Source of the DNA: Thermoplasmatota archaeon
GTDB lineage: Bacteria; Pseudomonadota; Gammaproteobacteria; Burkholderiales; Thiobacillaceae
Length of the DNA stretch: 5,518 nt
Direction: 5' to 3'
Assembly: GCA_023475455.1 (NCBI GenBank)
Contig: JAMCVR010000109.1
Coordinates: 1 to 5,518, forward strand
Shown here: in pieces, positions 5,358 through 5,518 of the stretch
How positions within the stretch are numbered: the first letter of the stretch is position 1
Layout of the letters: each line of letters starts with the position of its first letter
Position numbers and translations under genes: made by a program
The notes under the pieces: generated by a model
Told to the model about the DNA's origin: nothing
Databases searched by the model: none
The model's input: the letters and a program-made list of their open reading frames with translations, nothing else

Positions 5358-5518
5358 TCATGCGTCGCCTGCTTCAAGTAAACGCAGGCGAGCCTCCAGC
5401 GCGCGCCGCAGCCGCACGCCGCGCGGCTCGGCAAGCGGGCGCCAGAACAGGGTGATGCGAACCAGCCAGCGCAGCGGCCGCACCCGCTCGTGGCCAAGGA
5501 AGAATTCCTCCAGCCCGA
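5358..5518 (-). pseudogene. Chimeric ORF: ubiB residues 17-58 fused to a UbiJ-like C-terminal tail (5' end outside window)
   Basis: On the minus strand the duplicated ubiB segment is read in the ubiB frame from G17 to A58. It then continues for ten residues, RLRLLEAGDA, to a TGA at 5358-5360. The joined stretch RRALEARLRLLEAGDA looks like the coiled-coil end typical of UbiJ, the SCP2-domain accessory factor normally encoded just before ubiB, so 5358-5391 may be the true ubiJ 3' end. This is inference from a very short match. The kinase core of UbiB is absent, so the product would lack UbiB activity. It could be a real duplication scar or an assembly join. Confidence 0.5.
5392..5518 (-). repeat. 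Perfect direct copy of 5019-5145 (5' part of ubiB)
   Basis: All 127 bases are identical to the ubiB segment. The copy begins directly after an 8-bp hairpin (TCGCCTGC 5365-5372, GCAGGCGA 5384-5391) and reaches the window end, so its full extent is unknown. Confidence 0.97.

Noticed and set aside
2144..5455. Very long plus-strand open frame of about 1,100 codons
   Set aside because: It runs antisense to the symporter and ubiB and crosses the repeat arrays. Its translation is rich in His, Gln, Arg, Gly and Glu with no recognisable domain. GC-rich codon bias on the real minus-strand genes explains the lack of stops.
5237..5497. Minus-strand frame of 86 codons over the ubiB copy and repeat element
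   Set aside because: It reads the ubiB copy out of the ubiB frame and then crosses the repeat. Its first residues equal those of a shadow frame inside ubiB, as the duplication predicts.

Overview
The window is GC-rich bacterial DNA, most likely from a betaproteobacterium of the sulfur/iron-oxidiser type (Thiobacillus, Sulfuricella or Gallionella-like). This rests on a Sat-type APS kinase domain, a PEP-CTERM exoprotein, a proteobacterial UbiB and a RAYT transposase with its repeats. The assignment is inferred from gene content; no taxonomic marker is present.

Layout. Positions 1-420 (+) hold the 3' end of a bifunctional ATP sulfurylase/APS kinase gene. It converges on a PEP-CTERM protein gene (487-1071, -) across a shared two-way terminator (440-468). 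The PEP-CTERM gene has a strong Shine-Dalgarno and a well-matched sigma-54 promoter (1161-1176, -). Positions 1217-2222 form a rearranged accessory patch. It contains the diverged 3' end of a sodium:solute symporter gene (1217-1354), a REP-associated tyrosine transposase (1395-2078, -) bracketed by perfect inverted copies of a 19-bp repeat, and two families of short tandem repeats (2099-2211). An intact sodium:solute symporter (2231-3655, -) follows. It lies immediately downstream of ubiB (3665-5191, -), with its ribosome-binding site overlapping the ubiB stop codon, so the two look co-transcribed and translationally coupled.

Upstream of ubiB is a 137-bp inverted-repeat element of the CACAGAGG type (5203-5339). 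The last 127 bases of the window are a perfect direct copy of an early part of ubiB. The copy is joined in frame to a short tail resembling the end of UbiJ, which is the expected upstream neighbour. This is either a real partial duplication/fusion or an assembly misjoin.

No wholly new multi-gene system is evident. The points most worth a second look are the symporter C-terminus found on both sides of the RAYT patch, the ubiB duplication at the window end, the RAYT repeat architecture, and the sigma-54 site on the exoprotein gene.
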